64,000 bases of DNA from Tateyamaria sp947503385 (lineage in GTDB: Bacteria; Pseudomonadota; Alphaproteobacteria; Rhodobacterales; Rhodobacteraceae): positions 186,001 to 250,000 of the forward strand of contig NZ_JBNFZM010000003.1 of assembly GCF_051195235.1 (NCBI RefSeq), in the 5' to 3' direction. A program made the translations under genes and the position numbers. Positions 7,357-16,430 of this stretch are shown in pieces (within the stretch, counting starts at the first letter, position 1; each line of letters opens with the position of its first letter). The notes under the pieces were generated by a model. It did no database searches. It worked only from the letters and a program-made list of their open reading frames with translations, and had not been told where the DNA came from.

Positions 7357-8472
7357 ATGGCAGAACACGTCCGTTACGGCATCATCGGCTGCGGCATGAT
7401 GGGGCAAGAGCATATTCGCAATATCGCCCTGCTCGACGGGTGCAGCGTGGCCGCCTTTTTCGAGCCGAACGCCCCCATGGCCGCCGCCGCGCGGGCGCTG
7501 GTGCCGGACGCCTATGCCGCCGCATCGCTGGCCGACCTGCTGGCGGTCGAGGCGCTGGATTGCCTGCTGATCGTCAGCCCCAACCATTGCCACGTGGCGC
7601 AGATGCAAGAGATTGCCGCAACGCGCCCCCTGCCGATGCTGGTGGAAAAACCGCTGTTCACAGACCCCGCCGACGCGCAGGCGCTGGCCGCGTTCCGCGA
7701 CAGCTACCCGGCGCCGATCTGGGTGGCGATGGAGTATCGCTATATGCCGGTGATCTCATCGTTTCTGGAGCGTGCGCCGGTTGAAACTGGCGGGATCACC
7801 CAAATCAGCATTCGCGAACACCGCTTTCCCTTTCTGGAGAAGGTCGGCGATTGGAACCGGTTCAACCGCTACACCGGGGGCACATTTGTTGAAAAGTGCT
7901 GCCATTTCTTTGACCTGATGCGGCTGGCGCTGGGGGCGGATCCGGTGCGGGTGATGGCGTCGGGGGGGCAGATGGTGAACCATCTGGACGAGGAATATGG
8001 CGGCGAGACGCCCGACATTCTGGACGCGGGGTTCGTGCTGGTCGATTTCGACAACGGTGCGCGCGCCATGCTTGAGCTGTGTATGTTCGCCGAAGGCAGC
8101 ACCTATCAGGAAGAGCTGTCAGCGGTGGGGCCCGCAGGCAAGATCGAAGCCTTTGTGCCCGGCCCGGGCCGGTTCTGGCCGTCGCATCTGGGCGCGGCCC
8201 CGGTGGCAAAGCTGGTCAGTAGCCCGCGCGCGCCCAAAGGTCCGGTTGTCCACGACATTCCGGTTGATCCCACGCTGCTGGAGGCGGGCGACCACAACGG
8301 ATCGACCTTTTATCAGCATCAAAGGTTCGCGGAACTGGTGCGGGGGACGCGGATGGCCCCCGAAGTGTCATTGGACGATGGCTGGGCCGCCGTGGCGATG
8401 GGCATCGCCGCACAGGAAAGCATCCGCACCGGTCAGGCCGTCGACCCGCGCCGCTGGATGTCCCCGCGCTAG
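7357..8472 (+). CDS. Gfo/Idh/MocA-family NAD(P)-dependent oxidoreductase
   Basis: 371 aa. N-terminal Rossmann fold with YGIIGCGMMGQEHIRNI, the family motif VEKPL (K98), and in the C-terminal domain GGTFVEKCCHFFDLMR, giving the usual catalytic Lys/Asp/His set (K180, H183, D186). These enzymes oxidise or reduce hydroxyls on sugars, inositols and related polyols. AAGGA precedes the ATG. It is co-oriented with and 21 bp after the GntR gene, hence probably part of the same regulon as the monooxygenase operon; it could act on a sugar intermediate or sulfosugar. It ends in CTAG, shared with the stop of the convergent aglR. Confidence 0.85.
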   Translation: MAEHVRYGIIGCGMMGQEHIRNIALLDGCSVAAFFEPNAPMAAAARALVPDAYAAASLADLLAVEALDCLLIVSPNHCHVAQMQEIAATRPLPMLVEKPLFTDPADAQALAAFRDSYPAPIWVAMEYRYMPVISSFLERAPVETGGITQISIREHRFPFLEKVGDWNRFNRYTGGTFVEKCCHFFDLMRLALGADPVRVMASGGQMVNHLDEEYGGETPDILDAGFVLVDFDNGARAMLELCMFAEGSTYQEELSAVGPAGKIEAFVPGPGRFWPSHLGAAPVAKLVSSPRAPKGPVVHDIPVDPTLLEAGDHNGSTFYQHQRFAELVRGTRMAPEVSLDDGWAAVAMGIAAQESIRTGQAVDPRRWMSPR

Positions 8473-9494
8473 TCCGGGCACGGTCCGGTGGATGCACCCA
8501 CGACCAGTTCCGCCTCCCAGAGACAGGTGGCGGGTGCGCCGTCCGGGTTCTGGATGCGTTCGATCAGCATCTCTGCAAGGGCCGCCCCGGCGGCACGCAC
8601 AGAGGACCGGGCGGCAGTGAACACAGGCGTGTCGGCCCCGTTTTGCAAATAGCTGAGGCAGTCGTCGAAGGTCGCGATGCTGACGTCCTGCCCGACGCGC
8701 AGCCCGCGCGCATCCAGCGCCCGGCGCACGCCCAGCGCGCTGATGATGGAGGAAATCAAAAACGCGGTTGGTGGCGCGTGATGCGCCAGCATCCGTTGCG
8801 CATTGCGAAACCCGTGCCCTTCGGTCATTTCGCCCGCCACCATCAATTCGGGGTCGATCGTGACACCGGCGTCCCGCATGGCATCCTCGAACCCGGCACG
8901 GCGGCGCATGGCGAAATCCATGTCCTCGTGCCCGTTGATCAGGGCAATGCGGCTGTGCCCAAGGTCGAGCAGATAGCGGGTTGCCTCCTGAAAGGCGCGG
9001 CGGTTGTTCACGTCGAGCCAGTCATAGGGCGTGTCAGTCCCGCTGGCCCGCCCGTGTACAACAAAGGGCAGGCCGATCTCGTGCAGGACCGGCAGGCGCG
9101 GGTCATTCATGCACGGCGCATGGACAACCACACCGTCCACCGCGCCGCGCGCCTTGAGATTGCGATAGGCCTCGGCCTCACCGTCTGCATCCACACGGGT
9201 CAGCATGGTCTCGTAGCCGTGGCGGGCATAGGTCTCGCCCGCGCCAGCCATGAAGTCCCCAAAGATCGGGTTCACCGTCTCGACCGAATGCTTGGCCGAA
9301 ATCACGTGACCGATGCAGCGCGAATGGCCGGTGGCCAGACCCTGCGCCCGCGGGTTGGGACGGTAGTTATGCGTCTCTGCCGCCGCGACGACCCGCGCCC
9401 GCGTCGCCTCGCTGACCTCTGGATACCCGTTCAGCGCACGGCTGACCGTTGTCTGACTGAGGCCCAGCATCTGAGACAGTTCCTTGAGATTCAC
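8469..9494 (-). CDS. aglR: LacI-family repressor of the alpha-glucoside operon (AglR)
   Basis: 341 aa. LacI-type helix-turn-helix at the extreme N-terminus (LKELSQMLGLSQTTVSRAL, then hinge VVAAAETHNYRPN), followed by a periplasmic-binding-protein-like effector domain (GLPFVVHGRASGTDTPYDWLDVNNRRA, DLGHSRIALINGHED). Divergent from aglEFGAK, exactly as in rhizobial agl clusters. A 10-bp palindrome AAAGCGCTTT lies 17 bp upstream of its own ATG and a longer version stands in front of aglE, indicating autorepression and operon control. The effector is presumably an alpha-glucoside (inferred). Confidence 0.9.
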   Translation of the reverse strand: MNLKELSQMLGLSQTTVSRALNGYPEVSEATRARVVAAAETHNYRPNPRAQGLATGHSRCIGHVISAKHSVETVNPIFGDFMAGAGETYARHGYETMLTRVDADGEAEAYRNLKARGAVDGVVVHAPCMNDPRLPVLHEIGLPFVVHGRASGTDTPYDWLDVNNRRAFQEATRYLLDLGHSRIALINGHEDMDFAMRRRAGFEDAMRDAGVTIDPELMVAGEMTEGHGFRNAQRMLAHHAPPTAFLISSIISALGVRRALDARGLRVGQDVSIATFDDCLSYLQNGADTPVFTAARSSVRAAGAALAEMLIERIQNPDGAPATCLWEAELVVGASTGPCPD

Positions 9495-9510
9495 GAAAAG
9501 ACCCGTTCCA

Positions 9511-9520
9511 AAGCGCTTTT
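9511..9520. promoter_or_regulatory. AglR operator O1 (aglR side)
   Basis: Perfect palindrome AAAGCGCTTT, with flanks CC and TA, close to the aglR start codon. It matches 12 of 14 positions of the CCAAAGCGCTTTGG site upstream of aglE. The central CG and symmetrical AAAG/CTTT are typical of LacI-family sites. Confidence 0.8.
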
Positions 9521-9654
9521 ACTGACGGTGGACGCTAGCCAATCCTGACCACAAGGTCAAAACCTTCTGCCCGGTCGGGGACGAATTGGCGAATCCCGGT
9601 CAAGTCGCACACAACGTTTGACTCGGGTGTCGTTTTGCGCGACGGTCAATCATT

Positions 9655-9668
9655 CCAAAGCGCTTTGG
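9655..9668. promoter_or_regulatory. AglR operator O2 (aglE side)
   Basis: Perfect 14-bp palindrome CCAAAGCGCTTTGG, 81 bp upstream of the aglE ATG and about 144 bp from O1, a spacing compatible with looping. A TTGACT at 9618-9623 could be a -35 element of the aglE promoter, but no convincing -10 was found at the usual distance. Confidence 0.85.
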
Positions 9669-9748
9669 GGGAGATGGAATCAATCCAAGCGCGTATAGCC
9701 GGGGGAAGAGCCCGGCTGAATGGGACTGAATTTGGGAGGACGACCAAA

Positions 9749-11107
9749 ATGAAAAACACTCTTCTGGCCAGCACAGCGGCCTTTGCGATGGTGGCATCGA
9801 TGGCTTCGGCTGACGGCCACCTGACATTTGCGCCCGGCGAAGGGCCTTTCAGCTGGGACAGCTACAACGCATGGGCCGAAAACGCCCCTGACCTGAGCGG
9901 TCAGACTGTGACCGTGTTCGGCCCGTGGCTGACGCCCGAGGATGGCTACCTGAACAATGCGCTGGCGTATTTCGAGGAAGCGACAGGCGCTGACGTGATC
10001 TACACCGGCTCCGACAGCTTTGAGCAGCAGATCGTGATCGACGCCGAAGCGGGCTCTGCCCCCAACGTCGCGGTGTTCCCGCAGCCCGGCCTTGCGGCTG
10101 TGATGGCCTCCAAGGGTCAGCTGCATCCCCTGCCTGCCGGCATGGGTGACTGGGTTGCCGACAATTATGCGGCGGGCCAGTCGTGGGTTGACCTCGGCAC
10201 CTATGCGGACGCGGACGGCAACGACCAGATGTTCGGCTTTTTCTACAATGTGAACGTCAAGAGCCTCGTGTGGTACAACCCCGAGAACTTTGAAGACGCC
10301 GGATATGACATCCCGGAGTCGATGGAAGAGCTGAAGGCCCTGACAGACCAGATCGTCGCCGATGGTGAGACCCCGTGGTGCATCGGTCTGGGGTCCGGTG
10401 CGGCAACAGGCTGGCCCGCAACCGACTGGGTCGAGGACATGATGCTGCGCACGGTTGATCCGGCTGTGTATGACCAGTGGACCACCAACGAGATCCCGTT
10501 TGATGACCCGCGTGTGATCGCCGCGATCGAAGAATTCGGCCACTTTGCCCGTGACGACGCGAAAGTGTCTGGCGGTGCCGGTGCGGTCGCCTCCACAGAC
10601 TTCCGCGACAGCCCCAAGGGCCTCTTCACCTCGCCCCCGCAGTGCTACATGCACCGTCAGGCGTCGTTTGTGCCGGCCTTCTTCCCGGAAGATGTCGAGT
10701 TTGGTGTCGACACAAACTTCTTCTACTTCCCGTCCTATGCGGACAAGGATCTGGGCAACCCGGTTCTGGGTGGCGGCACGCTGATGGCGATCACCAACCC
10801 GTCGGATGCGGCCAACGCGCTGATGGAATTCTTCCAGCAACCGCTGAGCCACGAGATCATGATGGCGCAAACCGGCTTTTTGACACCGCACAAGGGCGTC
10901 AACACCGAAGCCTACAAGGACGACACGCTGCGCGCGCTGGGTGACGTTCTGCTGGGCGCGACCACGTTCCGCTTTGACGGCTCCGACCTGATGCCCGGTG
11001 GCGTTGGTGCGGGCACGTTCTGGACCGGTATGGTCGACTATGCCGGTGGCAAGGATGCCGCGGCTGTGGCCAGCGAAATCCAGGCCAGCTGGGACGCTCT
11101 GAAGTAA
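9749..11107 (+). CDS. aglE: Alpha-glucoside ABC transporter, periplasmic binding protein
   Basis: 452 aa, a family-1 extracellular solute-binding protein. The ATG at 9749 follows GGGAGGA by 8 nt and starts a Sec signal peptide (MKNTLLASTAAFAMVASMASA). The frame is open further upstream, but that part contains the operator and is not translated. Body features fit AglE: DLSGQTVTVFGPWLTPEDGY, ALAYFEEATGADVIYTGSDS, PQPGLAAVMASKGQL. It captures sucrose, maltose, trehalose-type alpha-glucosides for AglFGK (known from rhizobia). First gene of the operon; a strong stem-loop follows before aglF, probably raising expression of the binding protein over the permeases. Confidence 0.9.
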   Translation: MKNTLLASTAAFAMVASMASADGHLTFAPGEGPFSWDSYNAWAENAPDLSGQTVTVFGPWLTPEDGYLNNALAYFEEATGADVIYTGSDSFEQQIVIDAEAGSAPNVAVFPQPGLAAVMASKGQLHPLPAGMGDWVADNYAAGQSWVDLGTYADADGNDQMFGFFYNVNVKSLVWYNPENFEDAGYDIPESMEELKALTDQIVADGETPWCIGLGSGAATGWPATDWVEDMMLRTVDPAVYDQWTTNEIPFDDPRVIAAIEEFGHFARDDAKVSGGAGAVASTDFRDSPKGLFTSPPQCYMHRQASFVPAFFPEDVEFGVDTNFFYFPSYADKDLGNPVLGGGTLMAITNPSDAANALMEFFQQPLSHEIMMAQTGFLTPHKGVNTEAYKDDTLRALGDVLLGATTFRFDGSDLMPGGVGAGTFWTGMVDYAGGKDAAAVASEIQASWDALK

Positions 11108-11131
11108 TCCGCTTCCACTCACGAAGCCGAT

Positions 11132-11156
11132 CCGCCCGCGCCTGACGCGCGGGCGG
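11132..11156 (+). terminator. Stem-loop between aglE and aglF (attenuator or mRNA stabiliser)
   Basis: 10-bp perfect stem CCGCCCGCGC / GCGCGGGCGG with loop CTGAC, 24 bases after the aglE stop. There is no following T-run, so complete termination is unlikely. Position after the binding-protein gene fits differential expression. Confidence 0.6.
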
Positions 11157-11230
11157 GTCCAAAAAACCCCGGTGCAAGACACGGGGTCCGAAGGCCACCC
11201 AAAAACGGCCTCAAATTCAGGGAGATTGCC

Positions 11231-12466
11231 ATGGATGCCGCATTACTCGGGCTGACCACCATCATTGTGGGTGTTGGCGGGTGCATATTTTATTTCTACT
11301 TTTCGAACGTCGTGCTCGACAAGGTGATCTTTCCCGCCGAAGGGCCCGACGCAGGCCGGAATATCAACCGTGCCAATATGGTGCGTCCATGGCTGTTCCT
11401 GTTTCCCGCGATGTTCGCCCTTGGCCTCTACCTTGCTTATCCGGTGTTCGAAACGCTGCGCCTGTCGCTGACGGACAGGGACCAAGGCGGTGCGTTTGTC
11501 GGGCTGGCCAACTACAACCAGATGTTTGCCGAACCGAAATTCTGGGAAGCGCTGCGCAACAACCTGCTGTGGCTGATCGTGGTGCCTGCCGCATCGACCG
11601 CCTTTGGTCTGCTGGCGGCCCAGCTGACCGACCGGATCAAGTGGGGGGCAGCGGCCAAATCGCTGATCTTTATGCCCATGGCGATCTCGTTCGTGGGTGC
11701 GGGCGTGATTTTCAAGCTGGTGTACGAAGCGCGTCCCGCAGACCAAAGCCAGATCGGCGTGCTGAACGCCGTGTGGCTGCAATTTGACGGCGGGTTCGGA
11801 TCGTTCCTGTTGCTACAGGCCCTGCCTGCACTAATCCTGCTGAGTTTTGCCGGGATCGTTGCCTATGTCGGCTGGATTTTTGTCCAGCCCATCGCCAACA
11901 GCCGCGAACGTGGCGGCGGTGCGGGCTTTGTCCCGCTGCGCCTGTTTGTGGGCGTTGCAGCGCTGTACCTTGTATATCTGTCGCTGTCGTCGCTGGTGGG
12001 TATCTTTACTTTTACCTACCCCTATGGCGAGCCGCAGACATGGCTGACCATCCCGTTCTGGAACAGCTTTTTCCTCATGGTTGTGCTGATCTGGATTCAG
12101 ACCGGGTTCGCCATGGTGATCCTGTCGGCGGCCCTGCGCGGCATTCCCGAAGAAACGATCGAAGCGGCGATCATCGACGGCGCCAACCCGTTCCAGATCT
12201 TTTTCAAGATCAAGGTGCCGCAGATCATGGGCACCATTGTCGTGGTCTGGACCACAATCACCATCGTTGTCCTCAAGGTCTTTGACATCGTGTTCGCGAT
12301 GACCAACGGCCAGTGGGAGACGCAGGTTCTGGCCAATTACATGTACGACAAAATGTTCCGCGCCAACGATTGGGGCGTGGGGTCCGCGTCGGCCATCATC
12401 ATCATGCTGCTGGTGACGCCGATCCTTGTCTGGAACGTCTACAACGCCCGTAAGGAGATGAAATAA
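11231..12466 (+). CDS. aglF: Alpha-glucoside ABC transporter permease AglF
   Basis: 411 aa. An extra N-terminal helix (residues 5-27) and a hydrophilic loop precede the MalF-type core. The EAA loop that contacts the ATPase is EETIEAAIIDGANPFQIFFKIKVP near residues 305-330, within the normal spacing. AGGGAGATTGCC precedes the ATG. An inserted segment around residues 165-260 (extra membrane and loop sequence) is usual for AglF compared with minimal sugar permeases. The stop overlaps the aglG start (TAATG). Confidence 0.9.
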   Translation: MDAALLGLTTIIVGVGGCIFYFYFSNVVLDKVIFPAEGPDAGRNINRANMVRPWLFLFPAMFALGLYLAYPVFETLRLSLTDRDQGGAFVGLANYNQMFAEPKFWEALRNNLLWLIVVPAASTAFGLLAAQLTDRIKWGAAAKSLIFMPMAISFVGAGVIFKLVYEARPADQSQIGVLNAVWLQFDGGFGSFLLLQALPALILLSFAGIVAYVGWIFVQPIANSRERGGGAGFVPLRLFVGVAALYLVYLSLSSLVGIFTFTYPYGEPQTWLTIPFWNSFFLMVVLIWIQTGFAMVILSAALRGIPEETIEAAIIDGANPFQIFFKIKVPQIMGTIVVVWTTITIVVLKVFDIVFAMTNGQWETQVLANYMYDKMFRANDWGVGSASAIIIMLLVTPILVWNVYNARKEMK

Positions 12467-13620
12467 TGGACAATATAGCTGGTTCCAAATCGTCCCTTGG
12501 CTGGGCCGTCAACATCTCGGTTGTGCTGCTTGTGGCGCTGTGGGTGTTCCCGACCTTCGGGCTGTTGGTGTCGTCGTTCCGCACCGCGGACCAGATTGTC
12601 GGCTCGGGCTGGTGGGCGTCGATGTTCCCCTCGGAACAGACCGAGCGTTTCCGCGCCTCCGACCCCGATGAGAACCGCGTGCAAAACGGCGATCTCTTTG
12701 TGGTCGAGGGCAATATCTTTGAAGAAAACGGTGGCGGCGGCGACATCCAAAGCTGGGGCACATCGTCCCGTGCGGTCGACGCCTACCAACCGGGCGATGT
12801 CGCGGACCTCGGCGATGGCGAAACGTTCAGCGTCGACGCCGACGGCAACTATACCTGGTCCGGCAACGAAGAGCAGATCAGCGGGCGCGGTCAACGTGCC
12901 TTTGTGACGGCGGTGTCCCCCCCGGAGTTCACGACCGAGAATTACGTGAACATCATGACCAGCGGCAACGATACCGACAATATGGCCAAAGCGTTCTTCA
13001 ACACGCTGACAGTGACCATTCCGGCAACCATCATTCCCATCGTTGTGGCCGCATTCGCCGCCTATGCGCTGGCATGGATGGACTTTCCGGGACGCGCGAT
13101 CCTGATCGCCTGTGTAGTGGGTCTGCTGGTGGTGCCGCTGCAACTGGCGCTGATCCCGCTGCTGAAACTGCATGTCGGGATTGGCATCGGCAAAGGCTAT
13201 CTGGGGGTGTGGCTCGCCCATACCGGCTTTGGCCTTCCACTGGCGATATACCTCTTGCGAAATTACATGGTTGGCCTGCCCCGGGACATCATCGAAAACG
13301 CCAAGGTGGACGGCGCGACGGATTTTCAGATCTTTACCAAGATCATCCTCCCTCTGTCGTTCCCCGCCTTGGCGTCCTTTGCAATCTTCCAGTTCCTGTG
13401 GACGTGGAATGACCTGCTGGTGGCCAAGGTGTTCCTGATTGACGCCACGGGGCAGACCACAGTGATGACCGACCAGATCGTGAACTTGCTGGGGACCCGT
13501 GGTGGCAACTGGGAAATCCTCGCGACGGCAGCGTTTGTGTCCATTGCGGTGCCGCTGTGCGTCTTCTTTGCAATGCAGAAATATCTCGTCCGCGGTCTGC
13601 TGGCCGGGTCGGTGAAATAG
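12466..13620 (+). CDS. aglG: Alpha-glucoside ABC transporter permease AglG
   Basis: 384 aa. First membrane helix at residues about 15-35, then a periplasmic domain of roughly 110 residues (about 40-150) characteristic of AglG, then the five-helix MalG-type core with EAA motif RDIIENAKVDGATDFQIFTKI. Start overlaps the aglF stop, indicating translational coupling. Partners are AglE, AglF and AglK in the inner membrane. Confidence 0.9.
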   Translation: MDNIAGSKSSLGWAVNISVVLLVALWVFPTFGLLVSSFRTADQIVGSGWWASMFPSEQTERFRASDPDENRVQNGDLFVVEGNIFEENGGGGDIQSWGTSSRAVDAYQPGDVADLGDGETFSVDADGNYTWSGNEEQISGRGQRAFVTAVSPPEFTTENYVNIMTSGNDTDNMAKAFFNTLTVTIPATIIPIVVAAFAAYALAWMDFPGRAILIACVVGLLVVPLQLALIPLLKLHVGIGIGKGYLGVWLAHTGFGLPLAIYLLRNYMVGLPRDIIENAKVDGATDFQIFTKIILPLSFPALASFAIFQFLWTWNDLLVAKVFLIDATGQTTVMTDQIVNLLGTRGGNWEILATAAFVSIAVPLCVFFAMQKYLVRGLLAGSVK

Positions 13621-13630
13621 GAAACCGTTC

Positions 13631-15289
13631 ATGAACACACACGCGAACGCCGATATGGCCAAAACGCTGAGCGCTGACAAAGACTGGTGGCGCGGTGCGG
13701 TGATCTACCAGATCTACCCCCGCAGCTTTCAGGACAGCAATGGCGATGGCATTGGCGATCTTAACGGCATCACCAGCCGCCTGCCTTATGTCGCATCCTT
13801 GGGTGTGGACGCGATCTGGATTTCGCCGTTCTTCACCTCGCCGATGAAGGATTTCGGCTATGACGTCAGCGACTATTGCGACGTTGATCCGATGTTCGGC
13901 ACGCTGGCCGATTTCGACGCGCTGGTGGCAATGGCCCACCGGCTGGGCCTGCGCGTGATGATTGATCTGGTGCTGTCGCACACCTCCGACATGCACCCGT
14001 GGTTCGCGGAATCGCGCGCCAGCCGCGACAATCCCAAGGCTGACTGGTTCGTCTGGGCCGACCCCCAACCCGACGGCACACCGCCCAACAACTGGCTGTC
14101 GATCTTTGGCGGCTCGGCGTGGCAGTGGGACAGCCGCCGCGAGCAATATTACCTGCACAATTTCCTCGTCGAACAGCCTGACCTGAACTTTCACAACATG
14201 GAGGTACAGGACGCATTGCTGGACGTGGTACGGTTCTGGCTGGACCGGGGTGTGGACGGCTTCCGCCTCGATACGATCAACTTCTACGTCCACGACAAGG
14301 CATTGCGGTCGAACCCCGCCCTGCCCGTGGATCAGCGCGACGAAAGCATTGCGCCGCGTGTGAACCCCTATAACCACCAGCTGCATCTCTATTCCAAGAA
14401 CCAGCCCGAGAACCTCGCGTTCCTCGAACGGTTCCGCGCAGTGATGGACGAATACGGCGCCACCACTGCCGTGGGCGAAGTGGGCGACGCGCAAAAGGGT
14501 CTGGAGATCATGGGCGCGTACACCGCAGGCGATAACCGCGTGCACATGTGCTACAGCTTTGAATTCCTGTCGGGCCATGCCCCGACTGCTGAGCGGTTTG
14601 CCAAGGTGCTGACGGATGTGGACGCGTATGTCACGGACGGCTGGGCCTGCTGGGCCTTTTCCAACCACGACGTGATGCGCCACGCGACCCGCTGGGCGCT
14701 GACGGACGCGGCCAAGCGGACGCTGGCCACGCTGTTGTTGTCGCTGCGCGGCTCGGTCTGCCTGTACCAAGGCGAAGAGCTGGGTCTGGGTGAGGCGGAT
14801 GTCGCCTTTGAAGACCTGCAAGACCCCTACGGGATCGAGTTCTGGCCCGAGTTCAAGGGCCGCGACGGGTGCCGCACACCGATGGTGTGGGAAGCCTCGA
14901 ACAGCCATGGCGGTTTTTCCGAGGAACGTCCGTGGCTGCCAATCAGCACCGAGCATCTGCACCACGCCGCGGCGGTTCAAGAAGAAGACCCCGCCGCCCT
15001 GCTGCACCATTATCGCAAGGCGCTGGCGTTCCGGCGGGCGCATCCCGCGCTGATCAGCGGCGCGCATGACAATGTCACCGCGGACGGGTCCGTCCTGCAT
15101 TTCACCCGCAGTCACGACACCGAGGTGATCTACTGCGCATTCAATCTGAGCGATGTGCCGGTAAGCCACGCCCTGCCCGCGGGCAGCAAATGGCTGAACA
15201 TCGGCTCGGAACTGGGCAGCATCGCGCCCGGTCCGGACGGCGACCTGCATCTGGGTCCGTGGCAAGTGGCACTGGCGCTCAAGGCATAA
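13631..15289 (+). CDS. aglA: GH13 alpha-glucosidase (AglA)
   Basis: 552 aa, normal for GH13 oligo-1,6-glucosidase/alpha-glucosidases. All four conserved regions are visible: I IDLVLSHTSD (the usual Asn is Ser), II GVDGFRLDTINF with nucleophile D214, III AVGEVGD with acid/base E283, IV FSNHDVMR with stabiliser D347. The early segment VIYQIYPRSFQDSNGDGIGDL is the family signature with the calcium-loop type DSNGDG. No signal peptide: cytoplasmic, hydrolysing imported alpha-glucosides to glucose and the aglycone sugar. Located between permease and ATPase genes as in rhizobial agl operons. A glucokinase at 39813-40739 could take over the glucose. Confidence 0.92.
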   Translation: MNTHANADMAKTLSADKDWWRGAVIYQIYPRSFQDSNGDGIGDLNGITSRLPYVASLGVDAIWISPFFTSPMKDFGYDVSDYCDVDPMFGTLADFDALVAMAHRLGLRVMIDLVLSHTSDMHPWFAESRASRDNPKADWFVWADPQPDGTPPNNWLSIFGGSAWQWDSRREQYYLHNFLVEQPDLNFHNMEVQDALLDVVRFWLDRGVDGFRLDTINFYVHDKALRSNPALPVDQRDESIAPRVNPYNHQLHLYSKNQPENLAFLERFRAVMDEYGATTAVGEVGDAQKGLEIMGAYTAGDNRVHMCYSFEFLSGHAPTAERFAKVLTDVDAYVTDGWACWAFSNHDVMRHATRWALTDAAKRTLATLLLSLRGSVCLYQGEELGLGEADVAFEDLQDPYGIEFWPEFKGRDGCRTPMVWEASNSHGGFSEERPWLPISTEHLHHAAAVQEEDPAALLHHYRKALAFRRAHPALISGAHDNVTADGSVLHFTRSHDTEVIYCAFNLSDVPVSHALPAGSKWLNIGSELGSIAPGPDGDLHLGPWQVALALKA

Positions 15290-15294
15290 CACCA

Positions 15295-15317
15295 GACGCG
15301 CCGGCGAACGGCGCGTC
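15295..15317 (+). terminator. Stem-loop between aglA and aglK
   Basis: Perfect 9-bp stem GACGCGCCG / CGGCGCGTC with loop GCGAA, six bases after the aglA stop. No T-run, so it is more likely an mRNA processing or stabilising element than a full terminator. Confidence 0.55.
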
Positions 15318-15341
15318 CGTCCACGGGGAGGGGACGACACG

Positions 15342-16430
15342 ATGGCAGATTTGAAACTTACCGGCGTCGGCAAGACGTATGGCGGCACGGTCAACGTGCT
15401 CAAGGACATCAACCTCGACATCGAAAAGGGCGAGTTGATCGTCTTTGTCGGCCCGTCAGGCTGCGGCAAGTCCACGCTCTTGCGGATGATCGCCGGTCTG
15501 GAAAGCATCACGGACGGGTCGCTTGATATTGACGGCACCCTCGTCAACGACGTGCCGCCTGCGCAGCGTGGCATCGCGATGGTGTTCCAGTCCTACGCGC
15601 TGTATCCGCACATGACCGTGCGCGACAACATGACCTTTGCCCTCAAACTGGCCAAGAAGTCGCCCGAAGAGATTGACGCCGCCGTCGACAAGGCCGCGCG
15701 TATCCTGCAACTCGAACCCTATCTTGACCGCCTCCCCAAGGCGCTGTCCGGTGGTCAGCGTCAGCGTGTGGCGATTGGCCGGTCGATCGTGCGGGACCCC
15801 AAAGTGTATCTCTTTGACGAACCGCTTTCCAACCTCGACGCGGCTCTGCGGGTCGCCACCCGGATCGAGATTGCACAGCTCAAGGAATCGATGCCCGACA
15901 GCACGATGATCTATGTGACCCACGATCAGGTGGAGGCGATGACCCTTGCCACGCGTATTGTGGTGCTGGCCAACAAGGGCATCGCGCAGGTCGGCACGCC
16001 GCTGGAACTATACGAGCGGCCCGAAAACGAATTTGTGGCACAGTTCATCGGCTCACCCGCCATGAACCTCCTGCCGGGCGAGATTGTCGGCACCGGCGCA
16101 CAGACGACAGTCAAGATGGCCAGCGGTCTTACGACCGTCTCTGCCGTACCCACAACCGATGCGGATATGGGGATGCAGGTCAATGTCGGCGTGCGTCCCG
16201 AGGATTGCGTCGCAACGGATGGCGATGGCATCTACAAGGGCAAGGTCGATTTCACCGAAGCTCTGGGCGAGGTTACGATCCTCTATTTCGAGGCCGAAGA
16301 GGGCAAGGAACCGGTGCTGGCAAAGATGGCCGGTATTCATCCCGGCCTGCGCGGCCAGACCGTGACCGTGACCGCAGCGCCGGAAAAGGTGCAGCTGTTT
16401 GCGGATGGCCGTTCGCTTTACTACCGCTAG
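15342..16430 (+). CDS. aglK: Sugar ABC transporter ATPase (AglK, MalK/MsmK family)
   Basis: 362 aa. Walker A GPSGCGKST, Q-loop VFQSYALYPHMTV, signature LSGGQRQRVAIGR, Walker B VYLFDEPLSNLD, switch His in YVTHDQVEAM, then a C-terminal OB-type regulatory domain from about residue 240 (VGVRPEDC). GGGGAGGGGACGACACG precedes the ATG. Energises AglFG. Its TAG overlaps the stop of the convergent ROK gene in a CTAG. Confidence 0.92.
   Translation: MADLKLTGVGKTYGGTVNVLKDINLDIEKGELIVFVGPSGCGKSTLLRMIAGLESITDGSLDIDGTLVNDVPPAQRGIAMVFQSYALYPHMTVRDNMTFALKLAKKSPEEIDAAVDKAARILQLEPYLDRLPKALSGGQRQRVAIGRSIVRDPKVYLFDEPLSNLDAALRVATRIEIAQLKESMPDSTMIYVTHDQVEAMTLATRIVVLANKGIAQVGTPLELYERPENEFVAQFIGSPAMNLLPGEIVGTGAQTTVKMASGLTTVSAVPTTDADMGMQVNVGVRPEDCVATDGDGIYKGKVDFTEALGEVTILYFEAEEGKEPVLAKMAGIHPGLRGQTVTVTAAPEKVQLFADGRSLYYR

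Noticed and set aside
9680..11182. 500-codon minus-strand open frame over aglE
   Set aside because: Shadow of aglE; no ribosome binding site or domain.
13343..15574. 743-codon open frame on the minus strand over aglA
   Set aside because: Antisense to a gene with complete GH13 motifs; composition is a shadow of GC-rich codon bias and no domain is recognisable.
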